A DNA stretch of 64,000 nt from Cryptomeria japonica (lineage: Eukaryota; Streptophyta; Pinopsida; Cupressales; Cupressaceae), in the NCBI RefSeq assembly GCF_030272615.1, contig NC_081405.1:472428008-472492007 (forward strand), read 5' to 3'. Every line of letters starts with the position of its first letter. The first letter of the stretch is position 1. Positions 47,763-59,288 of the stretch are shown piece by piece. The translations under genes were made by a program, and so were the position numbers. Below the pieces are notes generated by a model. That model saw nothing but the letters and a program-made list of their open reading frames with translations. It ran no database searches and was not told where the DNA came from.

Positions 47763-48447
47763 CTATTTCTTTTGAGCCAAATATTCCATATGAGAATAGA
47801 AGGGGTTGCTAACTAGAGACATGCATAAAAGGAAGAGAAAACAATAAAGGTCAAGCCCCAAACTGAGATAATAGGTCCAAACAAATGACAGAAGACCAAC
47901 CCAATTTATCAAAAATCCAATACCAACACTGTGAAGGAAATTCACAATTCAAAAAAACGTGAGAAGAAGATTCCAAAAATTGCCCACAAAGAACACAAGG
48001 AAAAACCACAACAATCCCAAGACTGTCTAATATCACTCCAGTAAGAACCCTGTCCTAAACAACCAACCAAGTGAAAGCACCTACTTTAGGTAAACAAGCA
48101 GCATGCCAAAATATTTTAGAGGGCCAAGGGGAAGCAGGGGAAGGGACCATCATAGACCTATAACCATCCTTAACAATATAAGAGCTAAACGAATTACCAA
48201 CCCAAATTAGCTCATCTTCCAAATCCTGATAAACAAGTGGCCTATTCTGCAACTCTTGGGCATATGCAAGTTTTAACAAATTGTCAACAGGGAGAAAATC
48301 AATAGGTTTCCACTTAGGTATGGGATAAGGACCTGATGAGTCCAAGATAAAATAATCTGCAACATGCACACCCCAGGTCTCATTAAGTAGTTTGCGAATA
48401 GGAGACCAATCCCTAATGCTAGTCAAAGAAGGATGACCATTCCACAC
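47763..48447 (-). pseudogene. zf-RVT region of LINE-1 ORF2
   Basis: Frames 48,447-48,055 and 48,036-47,851 together show the plant LINE region after the RT: IFWHAACLPKVGAFTWLV, then CVLCGQFLESSSHVFLNC (a CX2C...HX4-5C zinc-binding pattern) and WYWIFDKLGW. zf-RVT is a putative zinc-binding region between RT and RNase H. A stop/frameshift near 48,050 and another near 47,850 break it. Confidence 0.75.
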
Positions 48448-48671
48448 ATCATCCTAGAATCTAGCTTTAGAAACATTATGAACAACCTAGGAAATATGAG
48501 GGAGAATGATAGACCTGCATTTAACTATGAAATTCTAGACTGAAGACCCCTTGGGAAGGGAGGAAGCAGTAAATATACTCTCCCTAGAGCCCCGAGGCAT
48601 ATATTTTGCAAACATAATTCAAGCCCAAGGATTATTAGGTTCCTTATACAACTTCCAAACATGCTTAGCAC

Positions 48672-49160
48672 CTAGGCAAGATTTTGTTTAGACGAGTCCC
48701 TAATACCTACACCCTCTCCATCCTTAGGAAGGAAAACTTTATCCCAAGCTAGCAAAGGAATTCTACCTTTATCCCCCTTATTATCATTCCACAAAAAAGA
48801 TCTAACAATGTATTGCAATTTATCAATTGAGGTTTTAGGAGTTTTAAGAACCGACATTAAATAAATAGGAACTGCATTTAAGATAGATTTGATCAAAATT
48901 ATTTTACTAGGGATAGTTAACCTCTTATGTTTCCAAGAAAGGATCTGGGTAGACATGGAAGAGACAATCTTATCCCAAAAACCATGTTTTTCAGGTCCAA
49001 TAAAGAAAGGTACTCATAAATACTTACAAGGGAAAGTTCCAATATCATAACCTCGAAATGCTTGTAAATTATTTTGGACCAAGGGAGAAGTATTGAGAAA
49101 AAACACTTTTAATTTTGAACTATTGACCCTCTGACCTAAGAAGGAAGAATACCTAGAGAT
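48672..49160 (-). pseudogene. RT thumb/connection region of LINE-1
   Basis: Reads GQRVNSSKLKVFFLN and GTFPCKYL before a frameshift near 49,010, then LSWKHKRLTIPSKIILIKSILNA-type sequence (48,672-48,956), the standard plant LINE motif downstream of the RT active site, and SFLWNDNKGDKGRIPLLAW. Interrupted upstream by the solo LTR. Confidence 0.75.
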
Positions 49161-50273
49161 TGATGGACTTGTAAAGTGCTCAGAGGGGGGGGGGGGGTGT
49201 TGAATCAGTGACACCAAAAATAGTACTACTTTAAACACTGACCCGTAGATAAACTTAACTAGTTTGTTAAACAATATGCATGCAATAAAAAATGATATAA
49301 AAAAATCCTCAATAAGTAAAACATCCACCATAACACAAGTGGTTATACATGGAAAACCTAAATAGGTAAAAACCATGGTGAGATGGGACTCACAAGTTAT
49401 CTATCTGCAGTAATAGATAACTAACCAGTTAGGGTCTACAAATGCTCTGTTAGGAGCAAATCCTGTTAAAGATCCCAAAGCTTAGTTAAAAGCTATACCC
49501 TGTAAAAGGTAGTACCCTGTAAGGAGTAACCTCAGTGGAGGATTTCTAAATCCAAACTAATGGATCACCTGGTTAGAGGATTTGAACAATGAAGCTTGTT
49601 AGAGCTTACTCGGTTAGGAGATTTGACTATTGCAGTGATTAGAAAACAACAAGTGATGTGATCTAGTGATAGCACAAATTTCTTGTATAGATCCTCTTCT
49701 GCGCACTTAACTCCTCTTTACCAACATATGCTATGACTTAACACTTCCGCCTTTACACATATCATATCATTTTTGCTTATATAAAATAATTCATTGTGAT
49801 GTCAATATATAGACATTTTAGATTTCATGTCAGCCTCTAGAAATCATAACACAATTACTTAGGTGCAATTTATCTGGGCAAGTGATCATAACTCATCACA
49901 AAAATACCGCCAAATCTTGTTGGTGAGGATAACTCATCATGACTTGTGATAACTCATCACACAATCAATGAATGCCAGTTGGAACAATCAATACTGGTTG
50001 GAGTTAAACATATAAACCGTTATCCTTGATGCTCCTGTGATAATCTCCGCTGGATCTTCGTGTTGCTGCCGAGTTATTTTGATCCACTGGTTGTCTCCTA
50101 TGCATATATTGGTTGTCACCAAGTACCGGTTAGAAATAAACTTCTAGTATACTAGTTATAGTGTAAACAAATTTGAAGTTACACCAATAGACAATATGAA
50201 TATATGTGTGTGTGTATATGTTTCATCAATGACAACATATGATGAATACATTACAATCATCATCAAGCCAACA
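49161..50273 (-). mobile_element. Sirevirus-type solo LTR inside LINE-1 RT
   Basis: 1,113 bp. On the minus strand it starts TGTTGGCTTGATGATG and ends GTCCATCA, close to the TGTTGG/CCAACA expectation. The plus-strand flanks are GAGAT (49,156-49,160) and AAGAT (50,274-50,278), a 5-bp target duplication with one change. Removing it plus one flank joins the RT frame between KVIKDI and SRYSSFLG without a shift. It shares with the LTR at 503-1,674 a near-terminal CTGATTCAAC-plus-C-run block and the order of a CTAACAGGG-like, a TTATTGCAG-like and a CCATCCCCACCGCAG-like segment, so it is a diverged relative. A 13-base poly(G) lies at about 49,185-49,197 on the plus strand. Confidence 0.8.
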
Positions 50274-51065
50274 AAGATAATATCCTTAATCACCTTGGCT
50301 TCAAACAAAGAGGATTGGCCAAACAATAAAGTGTCATCTGCAAAGAAGCAGTGAGAATACAGTTCAGACATATTGGCAACAATAATACCCTTCTAGAGAT
50401 GAACAAACCTAGAAGCACAAATAGCTCAACTAAAGGCTTCAGCTAAGATGATAAACAAAAAAAGGAGACAAAGGATCCCCTTGCCGAACCCCATGAGAAG
50501 AAGAAAAAAAACCACAAAGGGATCTGTTCAACAAAACTGAAAACCTAGCAAATGAAATGCAAGAATAAATCTACCTAACCCATTTCCTCTAAAAGACAAA
50601 TTTAAGAAGAACAGAGACAAGGGAATCCCACTCAACCCTATCACAAGCCTTCATCATATCCAATTTCATAATCATACAAGGAACTTTTTGAATCATAATA
50701 GAATGAAGGATTTCATGGGCAACAATAGCCCCATCCAAAGTTTCATACCTTGGAACAAAGCCCCCTTGTTCCATAGAGATAATTTTAGGAATAAGATTAG
50801 CAAGCCCAATAGATATAGCCTTGGTAAAGATTTTATACAAAGTGTTACAAAGAGCAATAGGATGAAAATCACCAAATGATTTCGGATTCTCAATTTTGGG
50901 AATGATAGCAATACAAGTAATATTCAATTCTTTTAGGATAGTCTTATTCCTTCTAGAATCCTCTAAAGCAAGAAGAACATCATTTCCCACAAAATCCTAG
51001 CATTTCTGAAAAAATAGAGTATTAAAACCATCAGGCCCAGGGGCTTTATCCAGACCCATTAAAAA
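50156..51065 (-). pseudogene. Reverse transcriptase palm/fingers of LINE-1
   Basis: 50,990-50,589 reads IAIIPKIENPKSFGDFHPI, ISMEQGGFVPRYETLDGAI and IMKLDMMKACDRVEWDSL, the fingers and motif A (first catalytic Asp). Motif B-like [14 protein letters not shown] follows in another frame near 50,480. CFFADDTLLFG (about 50,310-50,345) is the YxDD-type active site, here FADD as usual for plant L1. The RT copies LINE RNA at the nicked target. Frameshifts near 51,065, 50,590 and 50,380 and the solo LTR destroy it. Confidence 0.85.
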
Positions 51066-51231
51066 AAACCTCTCTTAATTTAAATAAAGTGAAGGGGCCC
51101 ATGAGCATTTTATTATCCAAATCCGAGATGAGAGGGGGAATAGCCTCAAGGAAAGAATCATTAGGAACAACAGGCTCAACCAAAAGTAAAGAACTAAAAA
51201 ATCTAGTGGCCTCAATAGCAATATCCCCTTC

Positions 51232-52248
51232 CTAAGAAAGAAGAGAGCCATTAGCATCTTGAATACATGAGATTCTGTTACATTGCCTTTTCATTTTGGT
51301 AGATAAATGAAATTTTTTAGTATTTCTACCCCCCTGTGAAAGCCACAAATCCATAGACTTCTGTCTCCAATACATTTCTTCTCTGGACAAGATTTCCTCT
51401 AATTGTGCCTTAAAAAATTTATGCTCATGAAAAGAGGCAGGGCTCCTGCCATTCTTTAAATTTTTTTTATTTAAGGACTCTATAGCACTCTGAATATGAT
51501 CTTTTTCCACAAAAATATTCTTAAAGTGAGTAGTATTCCAACTTCTAATTTTAGATTTAAGAAAGGTCAATTTCTTAGAAATCTAAAACATCCTAGAACC
51601 CTCAATAAAGAGAGAAGAAGACCACCATTCCTTAAGTAAAGGTAAAAACACAGAGGAGAAATCTAATTCCAAATCCATCCAATTATCAGAAACAAGAAAC
51701 CGGTCAAGTCTTTCAGCTATTTGGGAGAATTTTTTCTGCATATTAGTGCAAGTGAAAGGACCATTTTGAGGCTTACAATCAATCAATTTCATAGACCGAA
51801 CAAAGGAGAAAAAGTCATCTATTATCTTAGTATTTGGAAGAATACCACCAGACTTCTCATCCAAACTCATTATAGTATTAAAGTCTCCACCCAACAATAA
51901 GAAACAAATATTAGGAGCAGAAGATACATGCATTAAATCACCCCATAACTTCCTCTTTTCCAAGATACTCACAGGGCCATATTTACTGAAAAGGCAAAAC
52001 TTAAAATTTGAAGATCTATATTTAACCAGAGAAAGCATCCAATTTCTAGAGGAAGCCACCAAGGACAAGTCCACATATGGATCATTCCAAAGGAAGGTGA
52101 GACCTTCCAAAGCCCCCAAAGCAAGAGAAGCACAAAAATTCCAACTCTTCCAAGCAGAAAATAAATGATCAGTAGAGGCCTCATTAAGATTAGTCTCTTG
52201 CAACATGAAAATATCACACTTCATTAAATCCAATTGGGATTTAATCAA
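51232..52248 (-). pseudogene. AP-like endonuclease domain of LINE-1 ORF2
   Basis: One frame of about 339 codons with a TAG near 51,583. It shows the Exo_endo_phos pattern: MLQETNL (metal-binding Glu), FLLLGGDFNTIMS (catalytic Asp-x-Asn), a GPFTCTN block and ERLDRFLVS. The final SDH motif is not recognisable. The enzyme nicks target DNA to prime reverse transcription. The start of ORF2 is upstream of 52,248 but not clear. The C-terminal part (51,232-51,570) is the linker to RT, rich in Lys and Glu. Confidence 0.8.
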
Positions 52249-52583
52249 GCATCACTTGTTAGGGGCATTTAAGCCCCTAAAATTCCATGATATAACCCTC
52301 ATTGTGCTCAAGGGGAGGCAGAGGCTCCTCTCTTCTCTTGGTTAGATTTTAGGGACAAATTCCCCTCAGTGAACATCTTGTTTAAATTCCTCTTAGTATC
52401 AATAGATCGAGTGACAGGTGGACTAAATAACAACCTTTTTTTCTTCAGTTTAGCAGAGGAACCAAAGGAAGAAAACAACATGGATTGAATACCAACAACA
52501 ATCTCCTAATGTGTTTTAATATACTTTGGTTTACGACCTCCTCTAAGAGGAGAGGTAAGAGGAGACCCCATGGACAAAGGAGT

Positions 52584-54156
52584 CTAAGTAATCGAGAGTT
52601 TGTTGCCTAAGTCCAAATTTACACCACAATCTAGAGGAGTCAAATTCTCCTTATCCTCCATTTTCCCATGAGCTAAAACCTCAAAAGGATTAGAAGTGGG
52701 AGCAATAGGTAGAGACTTTTGAAGAACATCTAAATATTGATCAATGGAATCAATAACATGATCAGTCATAATTGAATCCAGGAGAGCATTATTTTTCTTA
52801 ACCAAATTTTGCACATGCTCAATTAATTGTTCATCCAGAATAATCATTGGAACATCAACATCAGGGATACCTAAAGTAGAATCTTTAAGACCCCTAAAGA
52901 CATTGTCCCCATCTAATCCAAGACCACGACCTATTAGAATGACATTGCCAATAACCGAGGGAAGCACCTCAACTTCCACAGGATTACCCTTTCCATCCCC
53001 AAGCCCCATATTAGAGGAATGATGAAAATGTCCATGCTTAGATAGAGCCCCAGAATTGAGCCCATTTTGGATCAGAATATTTTGCATGTCTTGCCAAGAT
53101 AAATTATCCAAATTTTGACACCCCATATCTGAGGTTCGTGAACCCGCTATCAAATCTTTCGAATGTTTAGTAAAAGAGATCCCCTTAAAATTTGAAAAAA
53201 AGGCGAGTCCATAAATACAGATGCTTTACCAAAGGGTTTGGAATCTTTAACAATGGTTTGATGCCAAATACCATCAATAGAATTGATATTACAAGTCCGA
53301 GGAAATGTATTATTCAGATTAACAAGGACGTAGATTCTAACCAAAAAAGAATCCTCTTCCAAGACTGAATGAGAAGTGAGAAAAGTACCAAAGGAATCCC
53401 CTATCAATTTTAAAATGTCAGCTTCGATAAATTCAAAAGGCATCATAGGTAAACAAAACAAGATAGGAATATTTTTAGGGTTAGCCAATGATGGAACAAA
53501 AAGGGTTTCCATGATTCTAAAATTTTTTTTTTCTTTCCAAGCCAAAAGAAAGAAGGATCCAAAACCCTAGCCATGGCATCAGCCGAATCAAAAACAATGA
53601 TAAAAGAGTTCACCAACATAACCTGAAAATAAAGAATACCAACCCACATATCATGCAATTTTGATAAATTAATATCTTCTCTCGATACCTGATTAATAAT
53701 TGCACAAGAATGCAAATATCGCGCCTTCTTGGCTAAAGTACTATCAACTATATCAATGAGAGGGATAGGAGACCAAACCTTATGAGAATCCACATTGACT
53801 CCATTGATATCAAGAGCCCTACCCAAAGCTTGAAACCCATCCAGAGGAACCCCAACATCTGAGGTCATCCCCACAATAGTCGTATTGGCCCCAACAGACA
53901 TAGGAGCATCCTTAGGATTTGACAACTGTACCACATCCTTCCAGAATCTGTCCATATCCTTACTTTCTCTCCCATGCCCTAAATTCAAAACCCTCTCCTT
54001 CTTATGACAATGATTACCCATACCAGGGTTCCCTCTGGACCACTTAAAACTGTGTTTGTTCCTAAAAAATCCCTGAAAATATTTAGAAACTGGCCTTAGA
54101 CGATTATTTGATGAAATACCATCAATTTTTTTGTGTCCTAAAATCTCCATGTGCAA
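52584..54156 (-). pseudogene. ORF1 (DUF4283-type) of LINE-1
   Basis: Three overlapping frames, 54,156-53,443, 53,545-53,150 and 53,153-52,584, form one protein broken by shifts at an A10-like run near 53,525 and a T7-like run near 53,195. The N-terminal part is basic; the middle has the DUF4283 block (AMARVLDPSFFW, then PILFCLPMMPFEFIEADIL) and the C-terminal part is acidic and linker-like. The DUF4283 position before an endonuclease/RT ORF is standard for plant L1 ORF1. ORF1 proteins bind LINE RNA in the particle. No zinc knuckle is visible here. Confidence 0.7.
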
Positions 54157-54648
54157 CTAGTTGCCATTATGAAACACCCACTGCAGGATGTGATATGAAT
54201 GCAACCCAAACGGATGTGATGGTGGAGGCGGGTCCCAAAAAGCATCATCCCCCCAATTCCCCATCTTTTTCCTTTCGTCCATTGCAAAAAGTTGCAGACC
54301 CATCTAAAAGATTTTTTCATTTACTATTATATTTAAAATTTTAAGATGTCTTAAAATTAATTTATTTTATACATTATTTATTTATTCAAGATTTTTAAAG
54401 TGTTGAATTATTTAATCTTATTTGAGAACAATCTATTTTATTTTAGACTTTTGTTTTTATTTGAAAAAATAGTTATTTCTATTGTACTTTAAAAAGATTA
54501 ATTTCATATTTTTTAATAGATTTTATGCATATGATAATAATATGAGACTTTGTCATGTTATTATGGAATGTCTACAACATACCAAATTTTTAGAATGGTG
54601 ATGAGTTTCACTTGTTGCCCCTCTATGCAATTATTTGTTATATTGTTA

Positions 54649-54829
54649 TAAAAGAATTTATTAGTACTTGTCCTAGGTGATAGTATTGCATTCACTAAAT
54701 CCTTAACTGTTGATCAATAATTTGGTTTTCTACCAATTAAAAGTGATAATTATTTTTTAACATAAAATTAATTTTTATAAAGTTGAGATGTATATTTTCC
54801 GCCTTAATAAAATGTAGAAATTATTTATT
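54649..54829. other. Spacer between the two flanking-repeat copies
   Basis: AT-rich, 180 bp, no features seen. Confidence 0.5.
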
Positions 54830-55169
54830 TAGTAATAAAATTCTAGCTGATGAATATTTATCATTTGTATATTATATTAAAAATTTTAATACAAGTCTTA
54901 AAATTAATTTATTTTATACATTATTTTATATATTCAAAATAATTCAAGTGTTGAATTATTTAATCTAATTCAAGAATATTCTATTTTATTTGAGTTTTGT
55001 TTTTGATTAAAAAAGAAGTGAGAACAAGGGCACTGACCCTTTACATAGAAGAACTATCAAAAATCATAGTGCAAAAACAACACTATAACAACAATTAACA
55101 TCAACTACCATAAAAAAAGGCACCAAGTCTTTTTAGCAATAAAAAACAACATCGGGAAAACAAAACAAA

Positions 55170-57100
55170 CTACAGGGGTGCCTTGCGCACCCCAGTGGCC
55201 TCCATAGTATTGCTCCATTCATTAGATAGGAATTTGTAGAGGTCTCTAGCCTCCTGCTTGTCCTCCTCAGTGTCAGCATAGCGTTCCCTCAACAAAGAGA
55301 GGGTGAGTGCGGAGCTGTGTAAAACCTGCATATGGAATTTGTTTAGGCCCACCATTTGGGCTTCCCAAGCCTCCATTTTGTTCTTGAGCTATTTAACCTC
55401 CTCCTTGATAGACTGTAGATCAAGAAAAAGGCTGAGGTTTTCAATTCTCTATGTGATGTCCAGCACATCCTTGCTCAACTTTGCCATTTGTTATAGAGTA
55501 GGGGCCTCCTGGGGGTTCTCAGTAGCCAATTCATCAGTAGTTTCAGTAGTCTCTTTGGGCTCGCCACCAGCAATGGAGTTATCAATATCCTTAACCAGGT
55601 CCATTAGAGGGATAGACTGCATCACCTGTTCAGCCAAGTTTAAATCCGTATCCATATTTCTAGAATCTAGAGAATTGTTGTCAGGGATTTCCACACCCAT
55701 AAGATCCTCAGTGTACATGTTCATAGGGGTTGTATCTTTACCATCCATGAGTTGCTGGGTTTTCCTTTCAGGGGTAGTCATGTCAACAACACCAATAGTG
55801 GCCGGTACTATGGGGACCCTAGTCATATTAACATTGTCAGCATCCCCATCAGGGCCCCCGATAGTTTTAGGGTTCTCCTCCTTCTTGTCCCCAATGGGGT
55901 TCTCCTCAGAGTCCAGATTCTCAATAACCAGGGTCTTCTTCCTGTGGCCTTTGGAAGAAAGTCTGGAGGATCTCCTTTTAACCTTAAAATTTGGGGAAGG
56001 GTTGTCATTCTTAGCATCCTCAGAGGAAGAATTATCATCATAGACAATGCATTTGTGTTTAGCGAGGGTTTTTATTTTTCCCTTGGATAGGGAGCGAGAA
56101 GCACTGGGGGAGGCAAGGAGAGTTAAACTAGGGGAGATGACCGATAGAGAAACAACCGAGGCATAGGTAGGTAGGGACATGGTAGTCATGGCAAAGTCCT
56201 CCCAGGGATATTGGAAGAGTCTAGGGAAAGCCAAAGATAGGGCCATGAGCTGCTGGGGAGTCGACATGGGGGGCTGAGAGAGCGAAAGATTCCTAGGGGG
56301 CAAAGAGCCTCATGGAATTTATAAAACCTGTATATAAGACCCTAGTGGAGGAGGAATAGAGGCTTATCCCAATGCTTAGGGTCCATAGTGTCCTTAATAG
56401 AACTCTCTAAAAAGTGCAGTAAATAAAATGATAGACAAAGCAAATCATTATTGCGGAAGTGATTGAGGAGGGGCAAATGGTAGTAGTAGAATACCTTATA
56501 CTTGCCTTTGAGAGTGAAGTATTTCATGATAAGGAGGCAGATCATGTTCCATGGATGCTTGAGCTCCTCCTAAGCAAACCCACCTTGCAACTTGACAGGT
56601 TCCTCATGGTTACAAAAAAACTATTTCAAACCCTCACTGTTTGCAACATGACTGGTACGCTTCTAGCGACAACCATCTAGGGTTGGCTTCGTAGCTTGGA
56701 AAATAGTCTCCTCAGAGACATCAAAGGTAATTCTGCCAACCAAGACCCACCTCCCAGACTAGGAGGAGGTAAAAGCAGCCATGAGCTGCTCATCATGGAC
56801 CTTCAAGCAATCCATAAAATTAGCAATTCCACCTTCAACACAGAAATTCCAGATGAGAGGGTCATTTTTAAAATCATCTAGATTGTCCGATTCATATCTC
56901 ACTCTTTTGCCCCCCATTTCATCTGCCAACAAAGCTTCCTTAATCATGAAACAAAGGAATTTGCAGAGACTCTTCGAGAAGCAAGCTAGGAAGTGAAAAT
57001 GGGGAATGTGCGAGCCCAACGTAAATAAATGAGAAATGAAGTTGGGCGCATGGGAAAACAAGAGGTCACTTTTAGTAATGATTTGCTGGTTACAAGGCAT
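55170..57100 (-). pseudogene. Long extra ORF region downstream of RNase H in LINE-2
   Basis: Minus-strand pieces 57,100-56,759, 56,545-56,342 and 56,303-55,170 read as one ~600-codon protein with some stops and shifts. Near the N terminus: GKRVRYESDNLDDFK, then VLVGRITFDVSEETIF and a YFTLKGKYKVFYYYHLPLLN-like hydrophobic block. The middle is Ser/Pro/Lys-rich and acidic (KRRSSRLSSKGHRKK, then Asp/Glu/Asn-rich). The C-terminal ~100 codons are coiled-coil-like. The region 56,303-55,170 stays in one frame with a stop at 55,491. I do not recognise a family; the layout (globular, charged linker, coiled coil) resembles that of the env-like ORF at 3,637-7,019, but I see no clear sequence match. Large plus-strand ORFs here are shadows. 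Confidence 0.5.
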
Positions 57101-57344
57101 TAAGAGCCATCAGATAAAGGTGACAACCAACATGTTTCCAATCCATTCGTAATTCATCATGGCTTTGCAATCCCAAGTGAAATGCCAACACAACAACACG
57201 TGAGTCATCACTAGCTTGGACGAACGAGTCACCACCTCATCAGATGGGATATGAGGAATATTCCCATTATTTGAATTATGAGACCACCACCTCCAGATAG
57301 TCCTAAGGGAAAAGAGGAGGGGGAGGGAAGCATTTAGAAGCCAC

Positions 57345-57830
57345 TCAATCATTAGTGGGGATTCTGGATTTCTCTTCCTGGAGAATGAAGTTAACATGGT
57401 TTGGGAGAGATTTGTGACTCCTCCAACATCTCAGCCCTGAGAAGTTTAGGCCAATGGCTACCATGGTGTTCACCACGCAGTTGCCTTCCTTGTAGATATG
57501 CAAAAATCTGAATGAGTCAAGCCCAAAGATGAGCCTCAAGGTGTCCCTAATGGTTCCCTTAATTGTCTAATTAAGCGTATTCTGCCCTTTGACAACATTA
57601 ATGATGAGAATGGAGTCCCCCTCAATGCCCATAATTCTAATTTCCATGGAGAAGGCAATGTGGATTCCCCAGGATAAGGCCATCACTTCAGCTTGATTAG
57701 AGGAATGACCATTTAGGTTACCTACATAAGCAACAATGAGGGCCCCTAGATGGGATCTGATCACCCCACCACCAACAGCTAGGCCCCCCTAGCAGCCCCA
57801 TCAAAATTGACTTTAAAATTTGTAGCCAAG
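57345..57830 (-). pseudogene. RNase H domain of LINE-2
   Basis: First Asp strand NFDGAARG near 57,810, then a one-base shift, GVIRSHLGALIVAY, Glu in SNQAEVMALSWG, Asp in IEGDSILIINVV. After a stop near 57,565 it continues to HIYKEGNCVVNTMVAIG. In the last motif the family's Ala-Asp reads Val-Asn, so the final catalytic Asp is lost (a G-to-A change). Confidence 0.8.
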
Positions 57831-58131
57831 GGGAATCAGATCACGCATTGTCTTAGAAGTCTCTTAGAAGAGTCAACAAGAGAGAATGAGGGGGGGAGGC
57901 TCCAGCATCTGGCAATTCCCCAGTCCCAGGTAGAGGGGGGCTTGGACAGCATTCAAGTTTTAAAAATAGAGATGTTCTCAAGAATCAGATTTAGGAACCG
58001 AGCAAACACCATTTCTACAAAGGTCTCTTTGTCTCTGAATATCCTGTCATTCCATTCCTTCCAGATACACCAACTTACATGGGGGGGATCTGCTTCCACA
58101 GTTTTTGGATAAGGGGGTTGGAAGAGGGGCC

Positions 58132-58596
58132 CTAGAACTCTTGACCCAGATTTACCAAATTGTCATTCATTACCCAACTGATATTAAGTTTACTATAGAC
58201 CATCCCCCAAAGCTCCCGAGTGAAGGCACAGTGGAGGAAGAGATGGGTTGTACTTTCTTCATCATCTTTGTAGAGAATGCATATGTTAGGGAAATGAAAT
58301 CCCCTCTTGACCAAGTTGTCTTGGGTCAAAATTTTGTTGAGGAGGGCATTCCACCAGAAGAAATTGACCTTGGGGAGGAGTTGGGGATTCCAGACCTCTT
58401 TCCAGATAGAGGAGACAATAGGTTCCCCGAGTAAACTGGTGTAGGCAGTCTTGACAGAAAAGTCTCCAGAGGGGTCCCACTTCCAAATAAGTCTGTCATC
58501 CCTAGGGAATAGGGGGATGAATATACCAACCATAAGCTTCTGGAGCTCTCTAGCAACAAGAAGGAGGAAGGGGAGGTCAACACAAAAGTCCTCCAA
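58132..58596 (-). pseudogene. zf-RVT region of LINE-2
   Basis: An open stretch of 154 codons: RLIWKWDPSGDFSVKTAYTS, then IWKEVWNPQLLPKVNFFWW, then CILYKDDEESTTHLFLHCAF, the zinc-binding-like block with the second Cys replaced by Tyr-Lys context, and ELWGMVYSKLNISW. Typical of plant LINE ORF2 between RT and RNase H. Plus-strand ORFs here are shadows. Confidence 0.8.
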
Positions 58597-58722
58597 GGCC
58601 CTCCAAGTGCATTTGCTGAAGTAGTCACTGACCCTTTCACCAAAGAAGCCTTTAGTGGCATCTTGTAACTGTCTTAGGGAGGGGGAAGAAGCAAGGGGTC
58701 TCTCCCCTAACCAACAATCTTC

Positions 58723-59288
58723 CTAGAAAAGAATTTTCTTGCCATTTCCAATATTCCACCTCAAACCATGAGATAAAGGGTCTGTACAACTTAAGATGTT
58801 ATTCCAGATTTTGGAACCCCTGGGAAAGCCCTCCTCTTTGAGGACAGAGGAAAAATCCGCATTACCTAGGTACTTAGCCTTGATGATCCTACTCCAATCT
58901 GTATCCTTGTTTAGAAGCTTCGAGACAATTTTAATCATAAGGGCCTTATTGAATCTTGAGATCTTACGAGTTCCCAAGCCACCCATAACCTTGGCAAGAC
59001 AATCTTTGTCCTAGCCCACCAAAGCGAGTCTCTTCTTTTCTTCCATTCCCGTCTAGAGGAAAGTCTTTGGAATGTTTTTAGCTTAGCAGCCATAGCCGCA
59101 TAAATCTTGAATAGGGAAAGAAAGTACACGGGGATCCCCTGTAGGGAGGAGGAAAACAGCTGCAACTTCCTAACACTACTCAGGAATCTACCTTTCCAAC
59201 CAACCAACATTTTCTTCATTCTTTCAAGGATAGAGATCCATAAGGAATTAGATACATCCTTAACAGTCAGGGGGAGACCAAGATAGAT
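58723..59288 (-). pseudogene. RT C-terminal part of LINE-2
   Basis: 59,219-58,935 reads MKKMLVGWKGRFLSSVRKL and the PVYFLSLFKI block; after a one-base shift 58,986-58,723 gives GGLGTRKISRFNKALMIKIV and ILSCTDPLSHGLRWNIGNGK. These are the thumb and connection motifs of plant LINE RTs. The active site itself is missing because of the 5' truncation. Confidence 0.8.

Larger units (their letters stand above)
45237..54306 (-). mobile_element. Near full-length L1-type LINE (LINE-1), decayed
   Basis: Minus-strand order from the 5' end (right): short leader, ORF1 (54,156-52,584), endonuclease (52,248), RT (about 51,000-48,670, split by a solo LTR), zf-RVT (48,447-47,850), RNase H (47,578), a further ORF (46,331-45,582), a 3' untranslated part and an end with hairpin and TTTTATCAAAA tail at 45,240-45,270. 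TCATTT occurs next to both ends (45,228-45,233 and 54,308-54,313), and ~10 of 15 adjacent bases agree, consistent with a decayed target duplication. Excluding the solo LTR the element is about 7.9 kb. Frameshifts, often at A or T runs, and stops inactivate it. Confidence 0.85.
45196..54648. repeat. Flanking repeat, copy A, split by LINE-1
   Basis: The outer parts, 45,196-45,236 and 54,307-54,648, together match 54,830-55,003 plus 59,291-59,480 (copy B). Shared blocks include ATAAAATTCTAGCTGATG, TTAAAATTAATTTATTTTAT, ATGATAATAATATGAGAC and CACTTGTTGCCCCTCTATGC. So one ~380-bp sequence was duplicated and each copy then received a different LINE. Confidence 0.75.

Noticed and set aside
55303-56090. 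Plus-strand ORFs of 246 and 112 codons
   Set aside because: They lie opposite the LINE-2 minus-strand coding region, which shows LINE context and a more protein-like composition.
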